Assembly: GCF_001612725.1 (NCBI RefSeq)
Contig: NZ_BDAZ01000050.1
Location: forward strand, 1 to 64,000
From: Nocardia anaemiae NBRC 100462
GTDB lineage: Bacteria > Actinomycetota > Actinomycetes > Mycobacteriales > Mycobacteriaceae
Length of the DNA: 64,000 nucleotides
Direction of reading: 5' to 3'
The position numbers were made by a program, and so were the translations under genes. This document shows, in pieces, positions 32,747-41,132 of the stretch. The notes beneath the pieces are model-generated. The model was not told the origin of the DNA and did no database searches. It saw only the letters and a program-made list of their open reading frames with translations. The first letter of the stretch is position 1; each line of letters opens with the position of its first letter.

Positions 32747-33136
32747 ATGAAACTCGATGACACTGTCCGCACGCTGATCGACGAACCGCATGCCGCGATC
32801 CTCTCGACTGCGAATGCCGACGGCCGACCGCAATCCTCGGTGATCTTCGTGAAATACGAGGACGACACGGTGCTGTTCAGCACCATCAAGGGTCGGCTCA
32901 AGACCCGCAATATGATGCGCGATCCGCGGGTCAGCCTGCTGGTATTGAGCCGGACGAACGGTCGCTATGTGGAGATTCGCGGCAGGGTGGATATCACCGA
33001 GGATCCGGACAAGACGCTGCTGTACGAGCTGTACCGCCGGTATATGAACGGGGCCACCCCGCCGCCGGAACCAGAGGCCGAGCGGCTGATCGTGCGGATC
33101 ACACCGGAGAAGCTCTACGCCTTCCCGCCGTCCTGA
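32747..33136 (+). CDS. PPOX-class (split beta-barrel) F420/FMN-dependent oxidoreductase
   Basis: 129 residues with the pyridoxamine-phosphate-oxidase-like split barrel. An N-terminal helix is followed by HAAILSTANADGRPQSSVIFVKYEDDTVLFST, then TRNMMRDPRVSLLVL and YVEIRGRVDITED, the order seen in the PPOX-class F420-dependent TIGR03618-like families of actinobacteria. These bind F420 or FMN and reduce small organic substrates in the cytosol; the substrate is not known. Start ATG 32747 follows AAAGGAG by 8 nt; a GTG three bases earlier is also in frame. It is divergent from, and possibly controlled by, the SigG-type factor. Confidence 0.88.
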   Translation: MKLDDTVRTLIDEPHAAILSTANADGRPQSSVIFVKYEDDTVLFSTIKGRLKTRNMMRDPRVSLLVLSRTNGRYVEIRGRVDITEDPDKTLLYELYRRYMNGATPPPEPEAERLIVRITPEKLYAFPPS

Positions 33137-33259
33137 TCGGCGGTCACCCTGTGCTGCTTCGGTTTTCGCGACCACCACCCATGCCGATCCGACCTGACGA
33201 TTGTGGCGCGGCAGTTCGGCTGGCTGATACTTTGCGGACTTTCGCATAGTCTGCGGCTT

Positions 33260-33982
33260 ATGGAGAACACGCCCGGTTCGCCGCACCCGCACGAACCGCA
33301 TGGTGAGGGTCTGGCATCGAGGCTGAACTGGTTGCGCGCCGGCGTACTCGGGGCGAACGACGGCATCGTGTCGACCGCGGGTCTGGTTGTCGGTGTCGCC
33401 GCGGCGACGACCAGTGCCTCGGCCATTTTCACCGCGGGCATCGCCGGACTCACCGCGGGTGCGATCTCCATGGCCGTCGGCGAATACGTTTCGGTGAGCG
33501 CACAGCGCGATTCCGAGCGGGCGCTATTGGCCAAGGAACGCACCGAACTCAGCGAAGAACCCGAATTCGAGCTGGCCGAACTGGCCGATATCTATCAGTC
33601 GAAGGGGCTGACACCGGAGACGGCGCGCAAGGTGGCCGAGGAGTTGACCGCGCACGATGCCTTCCTCGCCCACGCCGAAGCCGAACTGGGTCTTGATCCG
33701 CACGAGTTGACCAATCCGTGGGCCGCGGCCGTCTCCTCGGCGGTCTCGTTCACCCTGGGTGCGCTGCTGCCGCTGTTGGCGATCATCCTGCCGCCGACCA
33801 CGGCTCGCATTCCGGTGACATTCGCGGCGGTGTTGATCGCATTGGCGATCACCGGATCGGTCAGTGCCCGGCTCGGCGGTAGTAATCGCGCACGCGCGGT
33901 GTTGCGGGTAGTCATCGGTGGTGCGCTGGCGATGGCGATCACCTATGGCATCGGTCAATTGGCGGGCGTCGCCGGGATATGA
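33260..33982 (+). CDS. VIT/CCC1-family membrane transporter
   Basis: 240 residues, an integral membrane protein of the VIT1/CCC1 family, which moves Fe2+ or Mn2+ across membranes. The family hallmark GANDGIVSTAGLVVGVAAAT opens the first transmembrane helix near residue 32. A second hydrophobic stretch (IFTAGIAGLTAGAISMAVGEYVSV) follows. A charged cytosolic loop rich in Glu (ERTELSEEPEFELAEL) matches the metal-binding domain of these proteins. Three C-terminal helices close the bundle. The ATG at 33260 is taken because the upstream frame is not conserved in character. A strong hairpin terminator follows immediately. Confidence 0.92.
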   Translation: MENTPGSPHPHEPHGEGLASRLNWLRAGVLGANDGIVSTAGLVVGVAAATTSASAIFTAGIAGLTAGAISMAVGEYVSVSAQRDSERALLAKERTELSEEPEFELAELADIYQSKGLTPETARKVAEELTAHDAFLAHAEAELGLDPHELTNPWAAAVSSAVSFTLGALLPLLAIILPPTTARIPVTFAAVLIALAITGSVSARLGGSNRARAVLRVVIGGALAMAITYGIGQLAGVAGI

Positions 33983-34014
33983 GAACGGGCCGAGGGAAAC
34001 CCCTCGGCCCGTTC
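33983..34014. terminator. Bidirectional hairpin terminator
   Basis: A perfect 14-bp stem (33983-33996 with 34001-34014) around the tetraloop AAAC, followed by a short T-rich run. It sits between the convergent VIT transporter and small membrane protein genes and can serve both. Confidence 0.85.
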
Positions 34015-34033
34015 TTCGCTCAGCGCGTTGGCG

Positions 34034-34189
34034 TCAGTAATAGTGCCGCCGACCGCCGACCGGGCGCCCCACCGACCCGACGAGTGCGAGGATCGCACCG
34101 ATGAGCAGCAAAATGATTCCGGCTGTGGTGAGCAGACCGATTCCGAGCAGATACCCGACAATGAGCAGTATCAAGCCGAGGACGATCAT
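34034..34189 (-). CDS. Small two-helix membrane protein
   Basis: 51 residues, almost entirely hydrophobic. Two closely spaced transmembrane helices (about 2-17 and 20-40, the second LLTTAGIILLLIGAILALVG) are followed by a short basic tail GRPVGGRRHYY. ATG at 34189 is supported by AAAGGAA 6 nt upstream; the longer frame beyond it is not plausible. Proteins of this kind (DUF6131-like) are common near stress genes in Nocardia and mycobacteria, with no known function. It lies 11 bp downstream of the next membrane protein gene on the same strand, so the two are probably co-transcribed. Confidence 0.8.
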   Translation of the reverse strand: MIVLGLILLIVGYLLGIGLLTTAGIILLLIGAILALVGSVGRPVGGRRHYY

Positions 34190-34200
34190 CGTTCTTTCCT

Positions 34201-34692
34201 TTACTTGGTCGTCTTGACCGTTGTGCGGCCGGATGTCTCGACCGGCGCCGACCCGCTGGGCTGGCGCATGAACCGGTTCCGGCTCCACACCGGCTTTCCG
34301 CCTTTCGGCGGGGTGACCTGCGCGGGATCGGTCGCGGGTGGTGTCGTGGCGGGCGGTGCTGCCGCCGGTGGCGTGCTTCGACGCTGCTCGGCCTTGACCG
34401 CCTTTTCCTGCGCCGCCAACTCCCGGCGCGACTGCCGCAGATCGCGCCGTGCGGCGCTGCTACGACGGGAACTACGCCAGAGGCCCGCGAGCAGCAGGCT
34501 CAGGCCGAGCATCCCGATCGCCCCGATCGCGATCCCGTAGAGGAAGAGTTCCCCCGCGGAGACGCTGAAGTGATAGTCGAATACCCCGAAATCGCCTGGT
34601 GACGTACGAACTTCGCCCGTATTGGCCGCCACTCCGGCAACGCCGATAATTACCGCGCCGATGAGAACGACGAGCCCGATGATAATGATCAT
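34201..34692 (-). CDS. Membrane protein with basic coiled-coil tail
   Basis: 163 residues. Two transmembrane helices, at about 2-22 (IIIIGLVVLIGAVIIGVAGV) and 48-68, are separated by a short outer loop. They are followed by a strongly basic helical stretch (RRSSAARRDLRQSRRELAAQEK) and a Pro/Thr/Lys-rich C-terminal tail that should lie in the cytosol. No enzymatic motif is visible. It is placed directly upstream of the small two-helix protein, so both may act at the membrane. Function unknown. Confidence 0.78.
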   Translation of the reverse strand: MIIIIGLVVLIGAVIIGVAGVAANTGEVRTSPGDFGVFDYHFSVSAGELFLYGIAIGAIGMLGLSLLLAGLWRSSRRSSAARRDLRQSRRELAAQEKAVKAEQRRSTPPAAAPPATTPPATDPAQVTPPKGGKPVWSRNRFMRQPSGSAPVETSGRTTVKTTK

Positions 34693-34834
34693 GACAATCC
34701 CGTTGCGCTGGTTGATATTACATTCTGGCTATGCCCGGTAATTCCGAAATCAAACACCGCACCGGCGCGCCGTTTGAAAACCGCCGATTCGGTTATCCGC
34801 CGAACCGAAGACAGCCACCTACCAGGAGGTCGTG

Positions 34835-35026
34835 ATGACCTACACCTTTGATATGACCGATTACTCGGACGAGCGCGCCGTCGTCGCCGAACGCGCGCTC
34901 TACAACCTCGGCGGCGTGCAATCGGTCGATGTCGACCGCACCTCGGAAACCATCACCGTTAATTCCACCCTTTCCTACGGTGAAGTACTCGACGCGATCC
35001 GCTCGGCGGGCGTGGGCGCGAAGTAG
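34835..35026 (+). CDS. HMA-like small protein lacking the CxxC metal motif
   Basis: 63 residues with the betaalphabetabetaalphabeta pattern of heavy-metal-associated domains. YTFDMTDYSDERAVVAERALYNLGGVQSVDVDRTSETITVNS is followed by SYGEVLDAIRSAGV. The two cysteines that bind copper in such domains are absent, so metal transfer is unlikely, and a protein-interaction or regulatory role is possible (inference). The start has an excellent Shine-Dalgarno, AGGAGG, just upstream; GTG at 34832 and ATG at 34835 are adjacent, and ATG is chosen. It stands alone, with no copper ATPase nearby. Confidence 0.78.
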   Translation: MTYTFDMTDYSDERAVVAERALYNLGGVQSVDVDRTSETITVNSTLSYGEVLDAIRSAGVGAK

Positions 35027-35051
35027 CCACCCACGAGTTGCTGAGGTTTCC

Positions 35052-36077
35052 CTAGCGACCGCGCCCGTACGGCACTGTGAGTTTCCGGCGTTCGGCTCGC
35101 GTGCGGAGGTTCGGCACCAGCCGACACCAGGTCACACACCGCCACATCCATTCCAGCGGACCGTAGCGGAACCAGCGCAACCAGCAGTGACTCCATACCG
35201 CCTGCACCGCGATGATCCCGGCGGCCAAGCCGAGCAGTGCGCCGTAGCGATTGGAACCGGATAGCCGAAGCCACGGGTCGGCGGCCAGGACGAGTCCGGT
35301 TGCCGAGAGGTAATTGGTCAGCGCCATCCGCCCCATCGGCTCGAGCACCTCCGCGAATACCTGCCCCGTCTCGGTGCGCAGGAACAGCAGGAATCCGGTG
35401 AAATAGGCGAGGGCACCGAGCAATCCGGCCACCGGAGCCGCACTGCCGGTCCACAGATCGATATACGGCGTGCGGTACTCCCACACCCCGGCGGCCACCG
35501 CGGCGGGCACGGCCAACACGAAGACCAGCGCGATCCGCCAGCCGTGATCGCGCAGGTTGTCGACGAGGTCGAAGCGGTCGGCCGCCAGGCCGAGCAGGAA
35601 AAGGCCAGGCACCAACCCGAGCCCACCGCCGATCGTGACCGGAACCCCGATCGTGGCAACCAGTCCGGCGAGCAGTATCACCCAGCGCGCCAGCCCAGCA
35701 GCGGGCAGCAGAACAACCAACCCGACGATCGCATACGGCAGCAACGCCTCACCCGGCTGGAACACATGGTGAATCAGGCCGAGCACACCGAGTGCGATGA
35801 GCCGACGTGCGAGTACCAGCCTCGGACGGTCGCTGCGCTCTGCGGCACGATCCAGGAACAGCGAAAAGCTCAGCCCGAACAGGAACGAGAAGATCGGGAA
35901 GAACCGCCCCTCGACCAGCACGGACAGCATATGTCGCAGCGGATCCACGATGCCCGCCCCGATGGTCGCCCGCATATCGGTCAGCTGCCAGATATCGACC
36001 ACCAGAATCCCGCACAGCGCGAGGCCACGCACCGCGTCGAGTTCGTGGATGCGCGGTCGCCCACCGACAGGATCCAT
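35052..36077 (-). CDS. DUF418 family membrane protein
   Basis: 341 residues with about eight hydrophobic helices. The N-terminal RIHELDAVRGLALCGILVVD and the following segment FFPIFSFLFGLSFSLFLDRA are the signature of the DUF418/acyltransferase-3-like family. The C-terminal half contains PMGRMALTNYLSATG and FRYGPLEWMWRCVTW, conserved in DUF418. Family members are membrane proteins of uncertain activity, possibly transferring acyl or sugar groups. It is convergent with the HMA-like gene and upstream of the kinase gene on the same strand, with a 236-bp gap. Confidence 0.88.
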   Translation of the reverse strand: MDPVGGRPRIHELDAVRGLALCGILVVDIWQLTDMRATIGAGIVDPLRHMLSVLVEGRFFPIFSFLFGLSFSLFLDRAAERSDRPRLVLARRLIALGVLGLIHHVFQPGEALLPYAIVGLVVLLPAAGLARWVILLAGLVATIGVPVTIGGGLGLVPGLFLLGLAADRFDLVDNLRDHGWRIALVFVLAVPAAVAAGVWEYRTPYIDLWTGSAAPVAGLLGALAYFTGFLLFLRTETGQVFAEVLEPMGRMALTNYLSATGLVLAADPWLRLSGSNRYGALLGLAAGIIAVQAVWSHCWLRWFRYGPLEWMWRCVTWCRLVPNLRTRAERRKLTVPYGRGR

Positions 36078-36313
36078 ACCCTTACGCTATCGAGCCTCAA
36101 CCCGAATCCCGGCGCGAGACATGCACATCGGGTTCGCGTCTCAGCCCGGATTGCGGCGAACGATTCCGGTTCACCAGTAGCGCCGACGCGGGGACCGGCG
36201 AGCGGTGAAGTTGGGCGGCCTGGTCTCTGTCGGCCTGGCGCGCAAGCGATTTCGCCAAGGTGCGTCGGCGGGGCGGGCGGCGTGCAGTCGTTTCTTTCGC
36301 ATGGCCGGAAGGA

Positions 36314-37195
36314 TCAGCGCATGGCCCACGGGGCAATGGCCTGGACGGCGGGCCAGCCGAAGTCTTCGGTGTCCTCGTCTTCGACGAACCACAACCAGTT
36401 CTGCACGGCACGGACCAGGGTCCAGGCGCGGGCGCGATCCGAATCCAGCCCGGCGATATCGACGACGGCGGCAAAGCGATCGTCGAGGGCGGATTCGGTG
36501 CGCCGATTCCACAGCAGCGACAGCGTGGTGAATTCGAGGTCGCCCGCCAGCGGCTGCGGATCGATGACCAGCCACGGTTCGCGGGTGCCGCCGAGGACGT
36601 TCTCGAAGTGCAGATCCTCATTCACCAGCAGCCGGTCCGCGCTCGGGCCGAGCTGAGCGCAGACATCGACGGCAGCGTCGAGCAGCTTGCGTGGAAAGGG
36701 CGCGCCGAGGCGCTGCCAATCCTTCGGCAACTCCTCAACCAGGCGCTCGGCCTCGGCGCGCAGGTCGCGGGAGACGCCGGGCGGAGCGGGGATGGCGAGC
36801 CGACGCAGCAGGACGGAGATGACGCGAACCGCATCATCGATGGGCTCGAGGTCCAATGACCGGGCGGGATCGAGTCGTTCCAGCAGGAGCGCGCCGTGCT
36901 CGGCATCGCTGTCGAGCAACCGCACCGCGCCATTGCCTGCCCAGGCGGTCAGTGCGACCGGTTCGTCGCGGGTCTCCGGAGTGAGATGGCCGAGTTTGAG
37001 CACGACCCGACTGCCGTCCGCGTGCACCGCGGGCAACACCAGGCCGCCATAACCATGCATGGGCGCGCCCTCGAACCGAAGCTGCCAGCGCTCGGCGTAC
37101 CGAGCCGCGAGTTCGGGCAGACCGTCCAACCAAGCCCGCGCCGTGGGCTCCATCTTGACCAGACGATCGGCGAAGAATTCGGGGACAACGATCAC
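36314..37195 (-). CDS. Aminoglycoside (streptomycin 6-) phosphotransferase-like kinase
   Basis: 293 residues of the APH(6)/hydroxyurea phosphotransferase family, which passes phosphate from ATP to a sugar hydroxyl. The ATP-anchor region VVLKLGHL and the hinge ALLLERLDP precede the catalytic loop NEDLHFENVL (Asp and Asn retained; the usual His before the Gly-Asp is replaced). The metal-binding IDPQPLAGDLEF motif follows, where the family typically has DPKPLAGDPEF. The start at GTG 37195 is chosen because the longer frame upstream only mirrors the adjacent Pro-rich gene. It may give aminoglycoside tolerance or phosphorylate a cell metabolite; sequence cannot decide. Confidence 0.85.
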   Translation of the reverse strand: MIVVPEFFADRLVKMEPTARAWLDGLPELAARYAERWQLRFEGAPMHGYGGLVLPAVHADGSRVVLKLGHLTPETRDEPVALTAWAGNGAVRLLDSDAEHGALLLERLDPARSLDLEPIDDAVRVISVLLRRLAIPAPPGVSRDLRAEAERLVEELPKDWQRLGAPFPRKLLDAAVDVCAQLGPSADRLLVNEDLHFENVLGGTREPWLVIDPQPLAGDLEFTTLSLLWNRRTESALDDRFAAVVDIAGLDSDRARAWTLVRAVQNWLWFVEDEDTEDFGWPAVQAIAPWAMR

Positions 37196-37241
37196 CAATC
37201 GAGCATCGCAGCCGTGTCGAACGAATTTCGTCGTCGGTCGG

Positions 37242-37931
37242 CTACGGCAGTCCGGGCAGCGGCGGCAGCGGGGGCAGGCCCGGGATGATGATCGGATTCT
37301 GCGGAGGCGGGTTGGGGCTCGGATTCTCCGGGACCGGGTTGGGGTTGGGGTTCTCGGGGACTGGGTTGGGGTTGGGATTCTCGGGGACCGGGTGGGGGTT
37401 GGGATTTTCCGGGACCGGATTGGGGCTCGGATACTCCGGGATCGGAACCGAGCGAGGCACCGGATTCTGTGGCACCGGCGGCGCTTCCGCAACGCCCTGA
37501 CCCTGCGGTATGCAGTTCCAGGCACCATCGGGTGCCTGGCCCCATTGCGCGACGATCCCGTCGTGCGAGCAATCGTCGCCGACCTGATGCTGATTGCGTG
37601 CCGGTTCCCGCGGTGCGCAGACCCACAGGCCATTGCGCATATCCCATTGGGCGACGATCCCTTCGTGCGAACAATCGTCGCCGGGCTTGCGCGCCGGTTG
37701 CGCCCCGGAGGTAGCGCGGTTCGACGGCGGCACGAGCGGGGGTGCGGAACGAGCGGTGGCTTTGCCGCTCGATGTGGCCGATGGCGGTACGTCGTTCTTC
37801 GCATCCTGATTCGACCGCATCAGCAGCGCGATCGAAACCACGAGGGCGAGCACGGCGGCGATAACGGCCGCGATGACCACGCCGTTTCCGCGACCACCGC
37901 CGGGTGTTGCGCCGACACCGGATTCCACCAT
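37242..37931 (-). CDS. Membrane-anchored Pro-rich protein with two DDCSHxGIVAQW repeats
   Basis: 229 residues. A single transmembrane helix near the N-terminus (VVIAAVIAAVLALVVSIALL) is followed by an extracytoplasmic part. That part has two copies of a Cys/His motif, GDDCSHEGIVAQWDMRNGLWVC and GDDCSHDGIVAQWGQAPDGAWNC, each with two cysteines that could pair. A Pro/Asn/Glu tail follows, with repeated PNPVPEN units coded by a 27-bp DNA array, and then PGLPPLPPLPGLP. The start at 37931 has GAAGG upstream; an alternative start at 38027 would add 32 residues. Unknown family. It sits just after the mce operon on the same strand, so it could belong to the cell-envelope function of that operon (inference). 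Confidence 0.75.
   Translation of the reverse strand: MVESGVGATPGGGRGNGVVIAAVIAAVLALVVSIALLMRSNQDAKNDVPPSATSSGKATARSAPPLVPPSNRATSGAQPARKPGDDCSHEGIVAQWDMRNGLWVCAPREPARNQHQVGDDCSHDGIVAQWGQAPDGAWNCIPQGQGVAEAPPVPQNPVPRSVPIPEYPSPNPVPENPNPHPVPENPNPNPVPENPNPNPVPENPSPNPPPQNPIIIPGLPPLPPLPGLP
37329..37436. repeat. 27-bp tandem repeat array inside the Pro-rich gene
   Basis: Four imperfect 27-bp units encode nine-residue steps of the PNPVPEN pattern in the gene on the minus strand. A less similar partial unit precedes them. Units differ at several third positions, so the array is not a very recent expansion, though copy number may still vary among strains. Confidence 0.8.
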
Positions 37932-38047
37932 CGCACCGCCTTCGTTCCGAGTAGGGACTACCTTCACGAAAAGCTCTGCTGGCAGGCTACCGAAGACGCG
38001 CCGGGGAAGATCAACTTTTGACGACATGGGTTCGCGCAGGTAGTGCC

Positions 38048-39004
38048 CTATTTGATGCCGACGCGCACCTTGACGGCGTCGTCCTCGGTTTCATGCAGCG
38101 CCTGGCTGACCAGACTGCCGAGATCGATGCGCGGCGCACTGGCGGTGACCGCGTCGGCCAGCGGCCGCAGTCCAGGAATGAGCGATTTCAGCTCCGGCCC
38201 GACCTTGTCCATCCATTCGGTCACCCGCTGCAGGAACGGCACCAGGCCATCACCCGTCAGATACATCTGCGGACTGTTCCCGGCCGTGACCAGCCGACCG
38301 ACCGCCTCGACGAGATCGTCCAGCGACTGACCGAACCGCACCAGATTGGGCGCGCCGATCGAAGTGGCCGGTCCGGCCCATTCGATATCGCTCGCGGCCA
38401 GCTGAAAGCTATTGAGCAGTTCGGCGATCTTCGGGGCCCTGGTCATGATGGTCGCGGCGAGCAGATCGCCCGACCGTGTCAGTTCCGGCATCACCGCGGA
38501 GGTGCCGGAGAGCGACTTACCGAGCGTATCCACGATCGAGCCGACCACCGCGGGGTCGAGCTGGTTCATGGTCTTGGTGACCAGCCGCGCCACCTCCGGA
38601 ATCGATAGCGGTGCGCGAATATCCTCGGTATCGAGCCGCTGTCCGTCCTTCAGATACGGTCCGCTGTCGGAATTCGGCACGAACTGCACATAGGGCTCGC
38701 CGAGTGCGGAGAGCTGCTCGATGGTGACGGTGCTGTCGGTCGGCACCTGCTGTCCCTTGTCGACGCGGAAGCCGATCTCGACGCCCGCGGCCGTATTCCG
38801 CACCGAGGTCACCTTGCCGACCGGAATGCCGGTGAGCAGAATCGGCGAGCCGACTCCGAGACTGCCCGAATTCCGCAGCACCATAGCGGCATCGGTGTAA
38901 TCGGCGAACGGATCGAACCGCACCACGCCGAAGGTCAGATAGCCCGCGCCGAGGATCAGGATGGCAGCGATGCCGCCGAGTGAGACCAGCGAACCCATCT
39001 TCAA
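38048..39004 (-). CDS. mceF: MceF, MCE-family lipid-transport protein
   Basis: 318 residues, the last subunit of the Mce complex. One N-terminal transmembrane helix (SLGGIAAILILGAGYLTFG) is followed by the MCE domain (LRNSGSLGVGSPILLTGIPVGKVTSV), then a long helical region of about 150 residues. In mycobacteria six such proteins form a periplasmic tube that carries lipids to the YrbE permeases. The MceE gene's stop and this gene's start overlap. It is the last gene of the operon; the Pro-rich gene lies 116 bp further. Confidence 0.95.
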   Translation of the reverse strand: MKMGSLVSLGGIAAILILGAGYLTFGVVRFDPFADYTDAAMVLRNSGSLGVGSPILLTGIPVGKVTSVRNTAAGVEIGFRVDKGQQVPTDSTVTIEQLSALGEPYVQFVPNSDSGPYLKDGQRLDTEDIRAPLSIPEVARLVTKTMNQLDPAVVGSIVDTLGKSLSGTSAVMPELTRSGDLLAATIMTRAPKIAELLNSFQLAASDIEWAGPATSIGAPNLVRFGQSLDDLVEAVGRLVTAGNSPQMYLTGDGLVPFLQRVTEWMDKVGPELKSLIPGLRPLADAVTASAPRIDLGSLVSQALHETEDDAVKVRVGIK

Positions 39005-40047
39005 CGGACCGCTCCGATCATGCGCAATGTCTGAATGATCCGATCCACCTGTTCGGGCTCGGATACCGCGGCGCCATCGGTCCGCACGCCGGTGATATTC
39101 ACCTTCGGGCCACGCTGCACGTACGGAATGATCTTGTCGCGCAATAACGCGACGAGCATGGCCATGTTCGAGGGTGACCGCAGGTCCAGCGGCCCGCCGG
39201 TCAGCATCGGCACGAAGGCTCGCAGCATCGCGTCATTGGACTGCACCAACGGCGCGAGCCAGGTCATCGACCTGCCGACCGGGCCGAGTACGCCGAAGAT
39301 ATTCGCCACTCCGGCGAACGAATTCGTCGCCGCGTTCACCTGCCGCACCGACTCCGCGCTGAGGATGTCGTCCAGCTCGGGCCGAATATCGTGCAGCACT
39401 TCGGAATTGGTGAGTAGACCGTACAGCAGCGAATCCACCTGGTCGAGATTCGCGGCCAGATCCGCGGCATCGCCGCCCATTACCTTCGAAATGCGCGCCG
39501 TCTCCCGAGGATCCTGCGGCAGTACGGAATTGAACCGATTGATGATGTCCTGCAGCTGGCCGATCGCGCCGCCCTGGACGAAGAAGGCCATGGCGGCCAT
39601 GGTGTCTTCGAGCTGCACCGGCGGCTTGGTCCGCTCGATCGGAATGACGCCGTCGGGTCCGAGCAGCGAACCGAAACCATTGGGCGGCGTGGTCAACGCG
39701 ATGTGGATATCGCCGAGCACGGTGTTCTGCCGCAGCTCCGCGATGGTCGTGGTCGGCAGCTGCACCGACTTCGCGATATCGGCGTCGACCACAACGAATC
39801 CGCCGCGGCCCGCGGGCGCTTCGGCGGCTGGGACCACTGCGACCTTGTCGACCGTGCCGATCTGCGCGCCATTGGCGATCACCTTGGCCTTGGCGGGCAG
39901 GTTCAAGACATTCGCGAATTCGATCCGGACGCGATAGCTGGCTCCGGACACCGATGTGCCGGGGACCGGCACTGATGACGGGTCGAAGGCACAGCCGCCC
40001 AAGCCGATTCCGGCCGCCAGCACGACCGCCACGAGGCGCCTTCTCAT
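39001..40047 (-). CDS. mceE: MceE, MCE-family lipoprotein
   Basis: 348 residues. Signal peptide with lipobox GLGGC (Cys19), the trait that sets MceE apart from the other Mce proteins. The MCE domain follows (YRVRIEFANVLNLPAKAKVIANGAQIGTV). The ATG at 40047 overlaps the upstream stop as ATGA, which fixes the start. A long helical C-terminal part contributes to the tube. The lipid anchor should attach this subunit to the membrane or outer envelope. Confidence 0.95.
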   Translation of the reverse strand: MRRRLVAVVLAAGIGLGGCAFDPSSVPVPGTSVSGASYRVRIEFANVLNLPAKAKVIANGAQIGTVDKVAVVPAAEAPAGRGGFVVVDADIAKSVQLPTTTIAELRQNTVLGDIHIALTTPPNGFGSLLGPDGVIPIERTKPPVQLEDTMAAMAFFVQGGAIGQLQDIINRFNSVLPQDPRETARISKVMGGDAADLAANLDQVDSLLYGLLTNSEVLHDIRPELDDILSAESVRQVNAATNSFAGVANIFGVLGPVGRSMTWLAPLVQSNDAMLRAFVPMLTGGPLDLRSPSNMAMLVALLRDKIIPYVQRGPKVNITGVRTDGAAVSEPEQVDRIIQTLRMIGAVR

Positions 40048-41132
40048 CGTCCACCTGCCAATCCGAGTACCAGCGGGACGAGTTGCACATCGACCATGCC
40101 GTTCGCGGCACCCGCGCACTTTCCCGGCGCCACAGAATTGACTGCGGCACAAACCTTTTCGGCTTCATACTGCGGAACAGCCACCCTAGGCGACGCATAG
40201 GTGATACCCGGCGCACCATCGGAAACAACCGTGCGGAATGCCGAGGTGAGCGCGGGCGTCATGAGCACGACATCGCGCAGCGAGCCGACATTGGCGCGCA
40301 GCAGCTTGATCAGCGGCACGCTCGCGTCGAGCGCGCGCATAATCGGATCACCGAACATGCTGGTGATGTCATTGAGCATGGGCAGGATCTGGCGCAGCCC
40401 GTCGAAGAGTTGCACTGCGGGACCGAGCAATTCGGTACTCGCCTGATTCAGCGCGGGCCCGATGCGGACCAGCATGGATTGCAGATCGCCCCAATACTGG
40501 TTCACCTTCTGCGATACCGAGGCGAACGCATCGAAAATGCCTGCCAGATGGCCGATATCGGCATCGGGGGATTTCAGTGCGGAGCCGAGGTTGCGAATCA
40601 GCTCATTGACCTGCGCTCCGGTGCCCGAGGTTGCCGCGTCGAGTGCGGCGAGGCCCTTGGCCAGCGACTTCTGATCGGGTCCATTGAGCTGATCGGACAG
40701 CGAGGACAGCGCGGTCAGCGTTTCGGTGAGGCTCTTCGGGGTGAGCGTCTTGGTGATGCATTGGCCGCTGTCCCAGCGCTGCATGTTCTTACCGCTGGAC
40801 AACACGGCCAGATTGCGATCGGCGACCACGGTGTCGGACACGGTGGTGGCCGAGGCATCGGCATACACCGGATGGTCGGCATCGACATCGAATTCGACCC
40901 GCACGCCCTTGCCCTGGTTCCGCACCGAAGTAACCGTGCCGACCGTGATACCGCGCATCGTCACCTGATTGCCCGGATACAGCCCGATGCTGTCGGGCAT
41001 TATCGCGCAATAGGATTCGGTCCTCTGTAGCGGATCGAAGGCGATGAGATACCCGGCGAAAGCAAGCGCGGCGACAACGACGGCACCGGCGATCGACATG
41101 AACGCCTGCGAGCCGAGCACCCGATTCAGCAT
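40044..41132 (-). CDS. mceD: MceD, MCE-family lipid-transport protein
   Basis: 362 residues. N-terminal transmembrane helix (AFMSIAGAVVVAALAFAGYLIAF), then the MCE core with TMRGITVGTVTSVRNQGKG, a helical region and a C-terminal tail with two cysteines (EKVCAAVNSVAPGKCAGA), as is common in this subunit. ATG at 41132 is selected because it overlaps the preceding stop codon by one base (TGATG). An ATG 30 bp upstream is less likely. Part of the Mce transport tube. Confidence 0.94.
   Translation of the reverse strand: MLNRVLGSQAFMSIAGAVVVAALAFAGYLIAFDPLQRTESYCAIMPDSIGLYPGNQVTMRGITVGTVTSVRNQGKGVRVEFDVDADHPVYADASATTVSDTVVADRNLAVLSSGKNMQRWDSGQCITKTLTPKSLTETLTALSSLSDQLNGPDQKSLAKGLAALDAATSGTGAQVNELIRNLGSALKSPDADIGHLAGIFDAFASVSQKVNQYWGDLQSMLVRIGPALNQASTELLGPAVQLFDGLRQILPMLNDITSMFGDPIMRALDASVPLIKLLRANVGSLRDVVLMTPALTSAFRTVVSDGAPGITYASPRVAVPQYEAEKVCAAVNSVAPGKCAGAANGMVDVQLVPLVLGLAGGR

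Noticed and set aside
37329..37436. Possible CRISPR-like repeat array
   Set aside because: Units are contiguous 27-bp coding repeats without spacers and encode PNPVPEN steps.
36314..37804. 496-codon frame joining the kinase and upstream DNA
   Set aside because: The first 200 codons mirror the Pro-rich gene out of frame; the kinase begins at 37195.
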